From Paraburkholderia acidipaludis NBRC 101816 (lineage in GTDB: Bacteria; Pseudomonadota; Gammaproteobacteria; Burkholderiales; Burkholderiaceae): 64,000 nt of DNA. The stretch covers positions 10,744-74,743 of the forward strand of contig NZ_BAXZ01000013.1 in assembly GCF_000684975.1 (NCBI RefSeq), given 5' to 3'. The stretch's first letter is position 1, and each line of letters starts with the position of its first letter. The notes below the pieces were generated by a model. It was given only the letters and a program-made list of their open reading frames with translations, had not been told where the DNA came from and ran no database searches. This document shows positions 33,255 to 42,541 of the stretch, piece after piece. A program made the translations under genes and the position numbers.

Positions 33255-33269
33255 AGTGGTCTGACCAGT
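33255..33269. promoter_or_regulatory. Candidate operator of FadR-type regulator, overlapping its own start
   Basis: AGTGGT-CTG-ACCAGT is a dyad with one mismatch. It fits the TGGT-N3-ACCA core of FadR-type (LldR/PdhR-like) regulators and covers the start region of the regulator gene at 33268, consistent with autorepression. Confidence 0.55.
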
Positions 33270-34047
33270 GAAACATGCCATGCAGGAAGACAAGCCGGAA
33301 TACGCGTTGCAGATCGCGGATGTGGTCGCCGAACGCATAGAAAGCCTGATCGTCGACGGCGTCCTGAAACCCGGTCAAGCCTTGCCCTCCGAGCGGCGTT
33401 TGATGGTCAAACTGGGGGCCTCGCGGTCCGCCGTGCGGGAAGGACTGAAGGTGCTGCGAACGCGCGGCATCATCGATACCGCGCATGGGCGCGGATCGTT
33501 CGTCGCGGCGCTTACCTCGCAACCCGCGCTCACGCCGATGATGCATCTCCTCGGCTCGCAGCCGAGAACCCTTTACGACATTTTCGAAGTCCGCCAGATG
33601 CTCGAAGCCGAATCGGCGCGTCTTGCCGCGCTTCGCGGCACGCAGGCGGATTTCGCGCTGATTGCCCGCCGCTACGAAGAGATGCTCGCCGCAAACGAAA
33701 ACAACGCGGGCGAGTCGACGCGCGCGCGGCTCGACTATGCCTTTCATCTCGCGATCTGCGAGGCATCGCACAACCCCGTGCTCGTGCACACGCTGAGTTC
33801 GCTCACCGATTTGCTGGTGAGTTCGGTCTTCGCCTCCGTCAACAATCTCTATCATCGCGAGGCGGAGAAACGCGTGATCGACAGGCAGCATGCCCGCCTC
33901 TACAAGGCCGTGATCGGCAAACAGCCGGAACAGGCACACAAGGCTGCCGCTACGCATATCGCCACGACTATCACCTGTTTGCGAGAAATCGAAGCAGAGG
34001 AGCAGCGCCTGGTACGGGCGACGCTGCGGCTCAAGGGCTGGGCATGA
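33268..34047 (+). CDS. GntR-family regulator, FadR/FCD subfamily
   Basis: 259 residues from GTG 33268 (an ATG four codons later is an alternative). N-terminal winged HTH at about 15-75 ('GVLKPGQALPSERRLMVKLG', 'SRSAVREGLKVLRTRGII'), then a helical FCD effector domain ('DIFEVRQMLEAESARLAAL', 'DYAFHLAICEASHNPVL', 'HARLYKAVIG') with the Asp/His metal-type ligands seen in LldR and GlcC relatives. These sense short organic acids. It lies upstream of an MFS carrier and D-lactate dehydrogenase and probably regulates them. Confidence 0.9.
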   Translation: MKHAMQEDKPEYALQIADVVAERIESLIVDGVLKPGQALPSERRLMVKLGASRSAVREGLKVLRTRGIIDTAHGRGSFVAALTSQPALTPMMHLLGSQPRTLYDIFEVRQMLEAESARLAALRGTQADFALIARRYEEMLAANENNAGESTRARLDYAFHLAICEASHNPVLVHTLSSLTDLLVSSVFASVNNLYHREAEKRVIDRQHARLYKAVIGKQPEQAHKAAATHIATTITCLREIEAEEQRLVRATLRLKGWA

Positions 34048-34142
34048 CGCGAACCGCGAGCGGGGGCACGTGTGCGCGTCCGGCCGGGCACCCGCGTCGG
34101 CGCTGATTTGCACGTGAAGCCACGCCTGGCACGATAAAATTA

Positions 34143-34157
34143 ACTGGTAGGACCAGT
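34143..34157. promoter_or_regulatory. Perfect FadR-type dyad upstream of MFS gene
   Basis: ACTGGT-AGG-ACCAGT, a perfect 6-bp-arm dyad in the 206-base gap between the regulator stop and the MFS start, 97 bases before the latter. Same motif as the site at 33255-33269, which supports one regulator controlling both promoters. Confidence 0.65.
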
Positions 34158-34253
34158 GCCGTAATATCTCGACAGTCCCTGACTGACGCGGAACAATGCG
34201 CGCTAGCAAACTCAGCGGCGGCGGCAAGCCGCACACGAATCAGGAGACTCGCG

Positions 34254-35627
34254 ATGACCCCGCACAACCCGACAGGCGTGCCCGCCCGGCCCGCCACGGA
34301 CAGATCCCGTACCCACGTTCCAGCGGCAAAGGCCGCGTTCGAGAACGCGGCTTACGCGAAAGTGACCTGGCGCCTGCTGCCGTTTCTTTTCATCTGCTAT
34401 GTCGCGGCCTATCTGGATCGCGTCAACGTGGGGTTCGCAAAGCTGCAAATGCTCAGCGACCTGAAATTCAGCGAGTCGGTGTACGGGCTTGGCGCGGGAA
34501 TTTTCTTCATCGGCTATTTCGTTTTCGAGGTGCCGAGCAACATCCTGCTGCATCGCGTGGGCGCGCGCCTATGGATCAGCCGCATCATGGTGACGTGGGC
34601 GCTGGTGTCGGCAGCGTCGCTGTTCGTGAAGACGCCGGCCACGTTCTATGCGCTGCGTTTTCTCCTCGGCGTCGCGGAAGCCGGGTTCTTTCCGGGTATC
34701 GTGCTGTATTTGACGTACTGGTATCCGTCTGCGCGCCGTGGCCGCATGAACGCGCTTTTCATGGTCGGCATTCCCGTTGCAGGCGTGCTCGGCGGCCCGC
34801 TATCGGGCTGGATCATGCAGGCGCTCAACGGCGCGCAGGGTCTGTCGAACTGGCAATGGCTATTCCTGCTCGAAGCGCTTCCGTCGCTGGTGCTGGGCAT
34901 CGTCACGCTGTTCGTGCTGCCGAACGGCATCCGCGCCGCGTCGTGGCTCGACGAGCGGCAAAAGCAGCTTCTCGAAGATAACATCGCATGCGACGGATAT
35001 GCGCACGCAGAGGCGTCGCTGCGCAGCATTGTGTCGAATGGCCGTGTCTGGCGGCTCGCGGCGATCTACTTCTGCTGCATGATGGGTCTCTACGGTGCGA
35101 GCTTCTACTTGCCCACGCTCGTCAAGGCGGCGGGTGTCAAGGATGTACTGGATGTCGGCTTGCTGACCGCGGTGCCTTATGCGGTCGCAATCGTGTCGAT
35201 GATTCTGGTCGCGCGCAGTTCGGACCGTCGCAACGAGCGCCGCTGGCATCTCGCGATGGCGGCCGTTGCCGCCGCAGCGGGCTTTTACGCAAGCACGCTC
35301 CATACGGGGAATCTCGCGCTCGCATTGTTCACGCTGTCGCTCGGCACCGCCGGTGTGTTGTCGATGATGCCCGTCTTCTGGACCTATCCGAGCAGCGTGC
35401 TTACAGGCACGGCCGCCGCTGCCGGCATCGCGATGATCAATTCGATCGGCAATCTCGCCGGATTCGTCAGCCCGTCGATCATCGGATGGATGAAGGACGT
35501 GACGCATAGCACGAACGCCGGTCTGGTCGTCGTCGCGGCAGCGCTGTTCGTCGGCGCGGTACTGACGCTGACGCAGCGCACGACGACGTCTTCGTCAGCG
35601 GCGACGTCGAAGCCGAGCCGGACTTGA
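34254..35627 (+). CDS. MFS transporter, anion:cation symporter family
   Basis: 457 residues, twelve predicted membrane segments in two halves separated by a charged loop ('LDERQKQLLEDN'). Signature of the ACS family: 'YVAAYLDRVNVGFAKLQM', 'GIFFIGYFVFEVPSNILL', 'GVAEAGFFPGIVLYLTYWYP' and 'AGVLGGPLSGWIM'. ACS members carry organic acids such as tartrate, phthalate and hexuronates. Between the FCD regulator and Dld it likely imports lactate or a related 2-hydroxyacid. Confidence 0.9.
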   Translation: MTPHNPTGVPARPATDRSRTHVPAAKAAFENAAYAKVTWRLLPFLFICYVAAYLDRVNVGFAKLQMLSDLKFSESVYGLGAGIFFIGYFVFEVPSNILLHRVGARLWISRIMVTWALVSAASLFVKTPATFYALRFLLGVAEAGFFPGIVLYLTYWYPSARRGRMNALFMVGIPVAGVLGGPLSGWIMQALNGAQGLSNWQWLFLLEALPSLVLGIVTLFVLPNGIRAASWLDERQKQLLEDNIACDGYAHAEASLRSIVSNGRVWRLAAIYFCCMMGLYGASFYLPTLVKAAGVKDVLDVGLLTAVPYAVAIVSMILVARSSDRRNERRWHLAMAAVAAAAGFYASTLHTGNLALALFTLSLGTAGVLSMMPVFWTYPSSVLTGTAAAAGIAMINSIGNLAGFVSPSIIGWMKDVTHSTNAGLVVVAAALFVGAVLTLTQRTTTSSSAATSKPSRT

Positions 35628-35663
35628 CGCGACACCTGCGTCGATACGTGATCGAAGGTCGTC

Positions 35664-37406
35664 ATGTCAGATACCGCTTGTTCCGCCATGCCTCTCGGGG
35701 ATACGCGTAGAACCTTGCTCGCGTCACTCGGCAATATCGTCGGCGCTCGCAACGTGTTCACCAGCGATGCACAAACGCGCCGCTACCGCACCGGCTACCG
35801 TTTCGGGACGGGCCGCGTGCTGGCAGTCGTGCGCCCGGCTACGCTGCTCGAACAATGGCGGGTGCTCGCCGCATGCGTCACCGCGCGCGCGATCGTCATC
35901 ACCCAGGCGTCGAATACCGGACTGACCGGAGGCTCGACGCCCGATGGCAACGACTACGACCGCGACGTTGTCATCGTCAGTACGACGCGCATCCGCCGCG
36001 TGCATCTGATCCGCGAAGGGCATCAGGTAGTTTGCATCGGCGGCACGACGCTCGATCAACTCGAACGCACGCTGAAACCGCTCGGACGGGAGCCGCATTC
36101 GGTAATCGGCTCATCGTGCATCGGCGCGTCGGTGCTGGGCGGCATCAGCAACAATTCGGGCGGCTCGCTCGTGCATCGCGGACCCGCCTATACGGAGATG
36201 GCGGTGTTCGCCGCCGTCGATGCAGCGGGCACGCTGCGGCTCGTCAACCATCTGGGTATCGAACTCGGCAGCACGCCCGAGGAGATTCTGTCGCGCGTGG
36301 AAAACGGCACGTTTACCGACGCGGATATTCACAACGGCGTGGCGGCTTCGGATCACGAGTACGCGATCCATGTCCGCGATGTCGATGCGCCCACGCCCGC
36401 GCGCTTCAACGCCGATTCAAGGCGCCTGTTCGAAGCCTCCGGCTGCGCCGGCAAGCTGATGGTGTTCGCCGTGCGTCTCGACACGTTCGCGGCAGAGCAA
36501 GGCGCGAAGGTGTTCTACATCGGCACGAACGATACGAGCGTGCTGGCCGACATCCGACGTCACGCGCTCGCAAACTTCGCACACCTGCCGATTGCGGGCG
36601 AATATCTGCATCGCGATGCGTTCGACGTGGCGCGGAAATATGGCAAGGATCTGTTCGTCATCATCGACCGGTTCGGCACGGACCGGCTGCCGATGTTCTT
36701 CAATCTGAAAACGCGCTGCGATGCGTTGTTCGAGCGCCTGAGTTTCATGCCAAAGCATCTGACCGATCGCGTGCTGCAATGGATCAGCGAGTGTCTGCCG
36801 GATCATTTGCCTGCGCGGCTGAAGGCGTACCGCGAGGAGTACGAGCACCACCTGATGCTGAAGGTGCCGGCGGCGGGCATCGACGAAGCGCGCGCGTTCC
36901 TGTCGAAACGTTTCTCGCAATCGGGCGGCGCATATTTCGAATGCACCGAAGAAGAAGGCCGCAAGGCATTTCTGCATCGCTTCGCGGCAGCAAGCGCGGC
37001 CGTTCGATACCGTGCGGTCCATCATCGCGAGGTCGAGGATATCGTTGCACTCGATATCGCGCTACGACGCAACGACCGCGACTGGTTCGAACGGCTACCG
37101 CACAAGATCGAACGTGCGATCGTGCTGAAGCTGTATTATGGGCACTTCCTGTGTCATGTCTTTCATCAGGACTACATCGTCGCCAAGGGTAACGACTGCC
37201 TCGCGCTCGAACATGAGATGCTCGAGTTGCTCGACGTTCGCGGCGCCGAGTATCCTGCCGAGCACAACGTGGGACATTTATACGAAGCCAGGCCGCAGCT
37301 TGCCGCGTTCTACGAGAAGCTGGACCCGTGCAATTGCTTCAATCCCGGCATCGGCAAGACGTCGAAGTTCGCTGCCTATCGCGACTGCCCAGTTGAAGCA
37401 GGATAG
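35664..37406 (+). CDS. dld: Quinone-dependent D-lactate dehydrogenase
   Basis: 580 residues, the size of E. coli Dld. FAD_binding_4 domain ('ITQASNTGLTGGSTPDGNDYD', 'IGSSCIGASVLGGISNNSGGSLV') and then the Dld-specific membrane-binding domain ('GEYLHRDAFDVARKYGKDLF', 'FNLKTRCDALFERLSF', 'EYEHHLMLKVP', 'YGHFLCHVFHQDYI', 'CFNPGIGKTSK'). Peripheral membrane flavoenzyme that oxidises D-lactate to pyruvate and feeds quinone. The start at 35664 is an ATG 36 bases after the MFS stop. Convergent with the LivJ-like gene. Confidence 0.92.
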   Translation: MSDTACSAMPLGDTRRTLLASLGNIVGARNVFTSDAQTRRYRTGYRFGTGRVLAVVRPATLLEQWRVLAACVTARAIVITQASNTGLTGGSTPDGNDYDRDVVIVSTTRIRRVHLIREGHQVVCIGGTTLDQLERTLKPLGREPHSVIGSSCIGASVLGGISNNSGGSLVHRGPAYTEMAVFAAVDAAGTLRLVNHLGIELGSTPEEILSRVENGTFTDADIHNGVAASDHEYAIHVRDVDAPTPARFNADSRRLFEASGCAGKLMVFAVRLDTFAAEQGAKVFYIGTNDTSVLADIRRHALANFAHLPIAGEYLHRDAFDVARKYGKDLFVIIDRFGTDRLPMFFNLKTRCDALFERLSFMPKHLTDRVLQWISECLPDHLPARLKAYREEYEHHLMLKVPAAGIDEARAFLSKRFSQSGGAYFECTEEEGRKAFLHRFAAASAAVRYRAVHHREVEDIVALDIALRRNDRDWFERLPHKIERAIVLKLYYGHFLCHVFHQDYIVAKGNDCLALEHEMLELLDVRGAEYPAEHNVGHLYEARPQLAAFYEKLDPCNCFNPGIGKTSKFAAYRDCPVEAG

Positions 37407-37656
37407 CCATCGTTCTGGATACGTTCGGAAAAATACGGCCCGCAACCATCCGCCTGGAGAACGACAATTGCTGTGGCCGGCGGGCATCATAATTGACAAT
37501 CTGCAATTCGCCTACCCGCCGCCCCCGAACTGCACTCCTGCCTTCATGAGCCGGCTGACTTACCGCATACGGTAATGGCGACCCCGCGCAAAGGCCGTTC
37601 ACCACGGCGGCAAGATATGCGCCCGCGAATGCTTCCGGTCCGAAGTTTCGTACGAT

Positions 37657-38835
37657 CTACTTCGTGCCCACGGTCTGCGACGGCACCCACTTGCCGTCGA
37701 CGACCTTGTACACCGTGACGCCGCCATACTTCAGGTCTCCATACTGATCGTAGGCGAGTTCGTTGGTAGTGACACCCTTCATGTTCGTGGCCTTCAGCGC
37801 GGCGAGATAGACGTGCGGATCGGTCGAGTTCGCTTTCTTCATCGCGTTGAACACCGCCATCGTGCCGTCGTAAGCATAAGGCGCGTACAACTCCACCGGC
37901 TGGTTAAAACGCTTCGTGTAGTGCTCCGAAAATTCCTTGCCGCTCGGCATCTGGTCGAGCGGGCTGCCCTCCGAAGCGGCCAGCGTACCTTCGGACGCCG
38001 CGCCCGCGATCTTGATCAGGTTGTCGGACTGCACCATGTCCGGGCCGATCAGCGTCGCCTTGATCGCAAGCGAGCGCATCTGCTTCAGGAGCGGCGCGGC
38101 CTGGGTATCGGCGCCGCCGTAGAACACCGCGTCGACGTCCGACGCCTTGATCTTCGTGAGAATTGCGCGGAAGTCCACGGCCTTGTCGTTCGTGTATTCC
38201 TGATCGACCACCGTGGCGCCTGCCGCTTTCACGGCCTTGGTGAACTCCTCCGCCACGCCCTGCCCATAGGCGGTGCGGTCGTCGATGATCGCAAAGCGCT
38301 TGAACTTGAGATCTTTCGCGGCGTACCCGCCAAGGACGCTGCCCAGTTGCGTATCGGAAGTCAGCAGGCGGAAGGTGGTGGGCAAACCAAGGCGCGTATA
38401 GGTGGGCGCCGTGGCCATGGCGATTTCGGGGATGCCGGCTTTCGCGTAGATCGGCGCGGCCGGAATGCTCGTGCCCGAGTTGTAGTGGCCGATCACGGCA
38501 ACCACGCCGTCGTCCACGAGCTTTTGCGCGACCGTCGTGCCGGTCCGCGGATCGGCCTGGTCGTCCTGCGCATCGAGCACGAAGTGCACCGGCTTGCCGC
38601 CGATCACCGGATGGGTCGCGTTCATGTCCTCGATCGCCAGTTCCACACCGCTCTTGAAGTCGGCGCCGTAGTGGGCCTGGCCGCCGGTGAGCGGCGCGGC
38701 GAAGCCGATCTTCACGTCGTCGGTCTGAGCGAGGGCCGCGGTGCTGCCCAGTGCGGCGGCGGTGCAGGCCAACACCGCAACGGCCCGGGTCATGGCGCTC
38801 GCGCGCAGCGGCAGACGAAATTCGGAATGACTCAT
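37657..38835 (-). CDS. Branched-chain amino acid-type ABC binding protein (LivJ-like, orphan)
   Basis: 392 residues. Signal peptide ends near residue 36 ('GSTAALA'). Mature protein: 'VKIGFAAPLTGGQAHYGADF', 'VHFVLDAQDDQADPRTGTTVAQ', 'VIGHYNSGTSIPAAPIY', 'FRLLTSDTQLGSVLGGYA' and 'AIIDDRTAYGQG', all Peripla_BP_6 features. The ATG at 38835 follows AGGAGAGAGA. No LivHMGF genes are nearby, as is common for extra LivJ copies in Burkholderia. The ligand may be an amino acid or another small compound. Confidence 0.93.
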   Translation of the reverse strand: MSHSEFRLPLRASAMTRAVAVLACTAAALGSTAALAQTDDVKIGFAAPLTGGQAHYGADFKSGVELAIEDMNATHPVIGGKPVHFVLDAQDDQADPRTGTTVAQKLVDDGVVAVIGHYNSGTSIPAAPIYAKAGIPEIAMATAPTYTRLGLPTTFRLLTSDTQLGSVLGGYAAKDLKFKRFAIIDDRTAYGQGVAEEFTKAVKAAGATVVDQEYTNDKAVDFRAILTKIKASDVDAVFYGGADTQAAPLLKQMRSLAIKATLIGPDMVQSDNLIKIAGAASEGTLAASEGSPLDQMPSGKEFSEHYTKRFNQPVELYAPYAYDGTMAVFNAMKKANSTDPHVYLAALKATNMKGVTTNELAYDQYGDLKYGGVTVYKVVDGKWVPSQTVGTK

Positions 38836-39249
38836 CAGATCTCTCTCCTCACACTTTCACGTTATTCACGGATGCCGCTTTATCGTTTGTTGCGCGCTCG
38901 CGGCATGTGGCATTCCTCTATAACAGCGGACGCCCCTGGAACAGGGGATAGCGTCGCGGCTTACGATGACTGCCTCGCTCGTTACAAGGTGCTGCCGATC
39001 GGGTTGGCGATGCAAAGAAGTATGGCCATGCGCGGCGCCGGCGGCTTGGGGGCTTTTGCGCATCAGAATGACGAAATCGGCATAGTGCCGTTGCGCGGCC
39101 GGATTCTGGCGGCGCGGGAAAACCCTGGTGCGCGGTGGGAGTTGCCTGAGGGAAAAATCGATCGTTTGGGCTTCGTCACGCCGCTCGACGCGCGTTGCCG
39201 CGCCGGCATCCGCCAAAGCGGCCGAGTCGCCGCCGCTAGCCACTAGCCA
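38836..39249. other. Intergenic before the polysaccharide region
   Basis: 414 bases between a leftward binding-protein gene and the end of a leftward acyltransferase gene. It should hold the promoter of the binding-protein gene. I see no convincing coding frame. Short CTAGCCA repeats occur at about 39236-39250. Confidence 0.4.
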
Positions 39250-40308
39250 CTAGACCGACGTAGACGCCACGACTCCGCCAAACGCCATACGAAGCCGGCG
39301 TTTCATGGATGCCGCCAACGGCCGTTCGGCGCACGTGTGAACCACATACGCCATCACTATCGCCGTAACGACCATGCCCCAAAACGCTACCTGATAGCCG
39401 ACCATCGGCGAAACGGCATTGAAGACCATGTAGCCGACATTCTGGTGAACGAGGTATAGCGGGTAACTCAAGGCCCCAAGCAGCACCCATCGCCGTTCGC
39501 CCAGGCGCCCCGTACGCCCCGTGGCAATGAGGAGCATGACCACGAAGAACACGGCCATGATAGCGGCCACCACGAAAGGATCGATCGGCGTATTGAAGTA
39601 CGCCGCAATATGGGCCGCGCGATGCACGGCCTGAGCCGTCGAAACGCAGATTGCAGCACCGAGCAACATGCCGATCGAGATCGACCAGCCCCCTGACCAG
39701 ATCTGATAAAGCGCCGCGCCGGCGATAAAGAGTGCGGCGTTATCCGCAATCAGCACATTCTGTATGGCGTGAAGGTGACGCCAGGTGGCAAAAACCGAAA
39801 TCGCCAGCCACAGCCATAACAGCAACGGCGCACGCTTCATTGCGCCCGACATCAGCATGACTGCCACGAGCGCGTAGAACTTCATCTCGACGCACAGCGA
39901 CCAATAAACCCCATCGACCGGTTCCGCGCCAAACGCTCCCAGACCCGCCATGTTTATCAGGTATTGCGTGAGCGACACGGGGAAGCGGGCACCGCCGATC
40001 GTCAGCGATACGAAGAAAGTAATCGTGCAGCAGATCCAGAAGGCCGGATAAAGCTTGGTTACGCGCGAAACAATGAAATGCCGAAGCGAGCCGCTGCTCA
40101 CCGTCATGAAAATAACGAAGCCGCTGATCATGAAGAACAGATCGACACCCAGATAGGCGTACTTCACGATCGGCACGAGCGCGGGATAGGACACCACGGA
40201 TAAATCGTCGGCCGCATGCCCTCTAAACGCATAGTGATAGAAAACGACCCCAAGCGCCGCCAGGAATCTCAGCAGATCGATTTCATTTATCCTGCGGTCC
40301 GTGGCCAT
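39250..40308 (-). CDS. Acyltransferase family 3 membrane protein
   Basis: 352 residues, about ten membrane helices. 'INEIDLLRFLAALGVVFYHYAF' carries the conserved His of the first helix. Also 'GVDLFFMISGFVIFMTV', 'YPAFWICCTITFF', 'YWSLCVEMKFYALVAV' and 'LGALSYPLYLVHQNVGY'. Such enzymes O-acetylate or succinylate surface polysaccharides in the inner membrane. ATG 40308 follows GAGAGGTGACGC. It marks the left end of the polysaccharide region and is divergent from the GT-C gene. Confidence 0.9.
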   Translation of the reverse strand: MATDRRINEIDLLRFLAALGVVFYHYAFRGHAADDLSVVSYPALVPIVKYAYLGVDLFFMISGFVIFMTVSSGSLRHFIVSRVTKLYPAFWICCTITFFVSLTIGGARFPVSLTQYLINMAGLGAFGAEPVDGVYWSLCVEMKFYALVAVMLMSGAMKRAPLLLWLWLAISVFATWRHLHAIQNVLIADNAALFIAGAALYQIWSGGWSISIGMLLGAAICVSTAQAVHRAAHIAAYFNTPIDPFVVAAIMAVFFVVMLLIATGRTGRLGERRWVLLGALSYPLYLVHQNVGYMVFNAVSPMVGYQVAFWGMVVTAIVMAYVVHTCAERPLAASMKRRLRMAFGGVVASTSV

Positions 40309-40737
40309 GCGTCACCTCTCGAGCTTCGACTCGCCGATCACATCGCACTTCATACGCTTTCGGCCCAAGCAGGCTCACGTCGCCGCTGTTCGCCGCCGGA
40401 AAGAAGAATGTTGCGAGCCTAAGCCCCGATCGCACGGCGCTCTGTGGGATGACGAACAGTGCCGTCCAGATCGCCTGCGGGCTTCTGCGCCCCGGTTTTC
40501 CCGCTCTCGCGCACGAGTGCTCCGCACCCTGCGCCGGCCGCCACGCCCGAATTGATCGCGCTTCGGTTATGGAGCGCACACAGGCTGCCGCGGGACTGCG
40601 GTTACAGTTTCCGCGGGACCTGCCGCCACGGCCCAGGCGTCGCATATCGGCACCCGTGCCGGCCGCCATGCGTGGCGCGATTCCGGAAGAGACCGGGGCG
40701 CGCCTATGGTCAATCCCGGCCAGCCACCGGAGGGGGC
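40309..40737. other. Divergent intergenic region
   Basis: 429 bases between the divergent acyltransferase and GT-C genes. Frames crossing it are high-GC shadows without a family match. Promoters for both genes are expected, but I cannot mark boxes with confidence. Confidence 0.4.
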
Positions 40738-42483
40738 ATGTCGAAACGAACGGAATGGTTGCTCATTGCGCTCTGGGTGCTCGCCGTCACCCTGCTGGTG
40801 TACCTGGCCACCGGCAAACCGGGGCTGGGTATCGACGATGCGCAAATCTTCTTCACCTACGCGCAGAATCTCGCCCACGGCGAAGGGCTGATCTACTCTC
40901 CAGGCATCCCGCCAGCCGAGGGCTATACGTCCTCGCTGTGGATGGCAATATGCTCGCTGATGTTCTGGGTCCATGCAAACGAAGCCGGCGTGCTCGCCGT
41001 CTCCCTGCTTTTGCTGTTCGTTACGCAGGTCCTCGCGTTCAGCGCCATCGAAAAGCTGCTCCCGGAAGGACCGGCACGGAAGGCCAAACTGATCTACGCG
41101 GTGCTCGTTACCGCGTCGCCCGCCTACCTCTCGTGGACCACGATCACGCTCATGGATACCGGCGTCTGGAGCACGCTGATCGTCGCCATGGTGTTCGTGC
41201 TCCTCTTTCCCCCCGCCACCGTTTCAGGCTGGCTCGTCGCCGGCGTGCCGTTCGCTCTCGCCCCGCTGGCGAGACCCGAAGCCATGGTCGTCGCCCCGGC
41301 CATACTCGTGCTCCTGTGGCTCAAGCTACGCATGCAAGGCCGGCGCACCGCACCCGTCTGGTACATCCTCGCCTCGCTGTGCGCCGCCACCCTGGCGTTG
41401 ACGCTCTTCCGGCTGGCCTATTTCGGCTACCCATTGCCCAACACCTACTACGCGAAGGTCTCTAGCTCCACCTGGTACAACCTGAAGATCGGCACGACCT
41501 ATCTCGGCAAATATCTCTTCGGCGGCAACATCGTCCTGATTGCGGCGATCACGTGCGTGCCCTTCGGATGGCGCCTTCTGGTCCGTGTCGTCCGCGCCCT
41601 GCCTGGGCGTTCGCAGCTCGCGCCGGCCGACCCGCTCGACGATGCCTGCCAGGCCCTCGCCGCGGTCTGCCTGCTGATGCTCGCGCTGCCCGTGACCGTG
41701 GGCGGCGATCACTTCAGCCTGTCGCGCTTCTATCAGCCGGCCTGGCCGCTCTTCTCGCTGCTGCTCGCGCTTTCGGTCACGCGTCTGCTTTCCGCGCGGC
41801 AGCAACGGCGCCAAAACACCCGGCGCAGTAGCAGCACCTGGCTTGCACCCGCCACGGTCGTCGGCCTCGCGGCGCTCCTTTCCCTTTCCTCCTACCGCGA
41901 TTCGTGGCTCGCCTTTGCGAGGTACGGCTCGCCGATCAAGCGCGAGTTCACCATCGGCTCGGAAGGCAAACAAACCGGCGCGACACTCGATACGCTCTTC
42001 ACCGCCAACCGCTCCACGCCCCCCGTTATCGGCGTCGTCGCCGCCGGCGGCATCGCACGCACCTATCGCGGACCTATCGTCGATCTGATGGGCCTGAACA
42101 ATGCCTATATCGCTCACCTGCCGGGCACCCGCATCGGCGTAAAGGATCACGCCGCCTTCCAGAAAGCGGCTTTCTACGCACTGCCAATCGATGTTCTGCT
42201 CAGCTCGCCCAATAGCGAGTGGAACGAAGCCGTTCTCAAGCGTATCTTCTACGACCCGCAGTTCGTCGAGGCATGGCGCTATGGCGTGGTCTATCTGAAA
42301 GACCGGCCGTCGCAGCGGTTCGAAGGCTTCTACAGCCGCAAGCTCGTGGCGTCGTTCGATACCGCCGGCAATCTGGGCTTCTACGACACGCTGGTCTTCA
42401 GCAAGGCAGATGATCGATGGGAAAAGACCCAGATCGAGATAGGCAAGTCCGAAAGCAATGCCGAAACCGGCTCGGGTACCTGA
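40738..42483 (+). CDS. GT-C glycosyltransferase resembling arabinofuranosyltransferase AftB
   Basis: 581 residues, ATG after GGAGGGGG. About ten membrane helices, then a soluble C-terminal part. The first periplasmic loop has 'GIDDAQIFFTYAQNLAHGEG' with the GT-C Asp pair D33/D34, followed by 'PPAEGYTSSLWM'. The overall order matches mycobacterial AftB: 'DD' loop, 'E.(N/Y)TS..W', 'RPE' ('LARPEAMVV'), 'FRLAYFGYPLPNTYYAK', 'GGDHFSLSRFYQP' and 'VDLMGLNNAYIAH'. AftB adds terminal D-arabinofuranose from decaprenyl-phosphate-arabinose. The genes to make that donor are 17 kb away (59281-63302). Alternative: a general polyprenyl-phosphate-sugar transferase. Confidence 0.75.
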   Translation: MSKRTEWLLIALWVLAVTLLVYLATGKPGLGIDDAQIFFTYAQNLAHGEGLIYSPGIPPAEGYTSSLWMAICSLMFWVHANEAGVLAVSLLLLFVTQVLAFSAIEKLLPEGPARKAKLIYAVLVTASPAYLSWTTITLMDTGVWSTLIVAMVFVLLFPPATVSGWLVAGVPFALAPLARPEAMVVAPAILVLLWLKLRMQGRRTAPVWYILASLCAATLALTLFRLAYFGYPLPNTYYAKVSSSTWYNLKIGTTYLGKYLFGGNIVLIAAITCVPFGWRLLVRVVRALPGRSQLAPADPLDDACQALAAVCLLMLALPVTVGGDHFSLSRFYQPAWPLFSLLLALSVTRLLSARQQRRQNTRRSSSTWLAPATVVGLAALLSLSSYRDSWLAFARYGSPIKREFTIGSEGKQTGATLDTLFTANRSTPPVIGVVAAGGIARTYRGPIVDLMGLNNAYIAHLPGTRIGVKDHAAFQKAAFYALPIDVLLSSPNSEWNEAVLKRIFYDPQFVEAWRYGVVYLKDRPSQRFEGFYSRKLVASFDTAGNLGFYDTLVFSKADDRWEKTQIEIGKSESNAETGSGT

Positions 42484-42506
42484 GCTTCCTTCGTGCGGGG
42501 TGAATC

Positions 42507-42531
42507 CGGCGCGCCTGCTAACGGCGCGCCG
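42507..42531. terminator. Hairpin between convergent genes
   Basis: CGGCGCGCC (42507-42515), loop TGCTAAC, GGCGCGCCG (42523-42531): a 9-bp perfect stem in the 58-base gap between convergent stops. Likely a shared terminator, without a long T run. Confidence 0.65.
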
Positions 42532-42541
42532 ATCGTGCCGC

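Noticed and set aside
35664..37406. Glycolate oxidase subunit instead of D-lactate dehydrogenase
   Set aside because: The C-terminal part is the Dld-specific membrane-binding domain and length fits Dld. No GlcE/GlcF neighbours.
37560..37575. TTACCG-CATA-CGGTAA palindrome between convergent dld and livJ-like genes
   Set aside because: Too short and isolated to call a terminator or operator.
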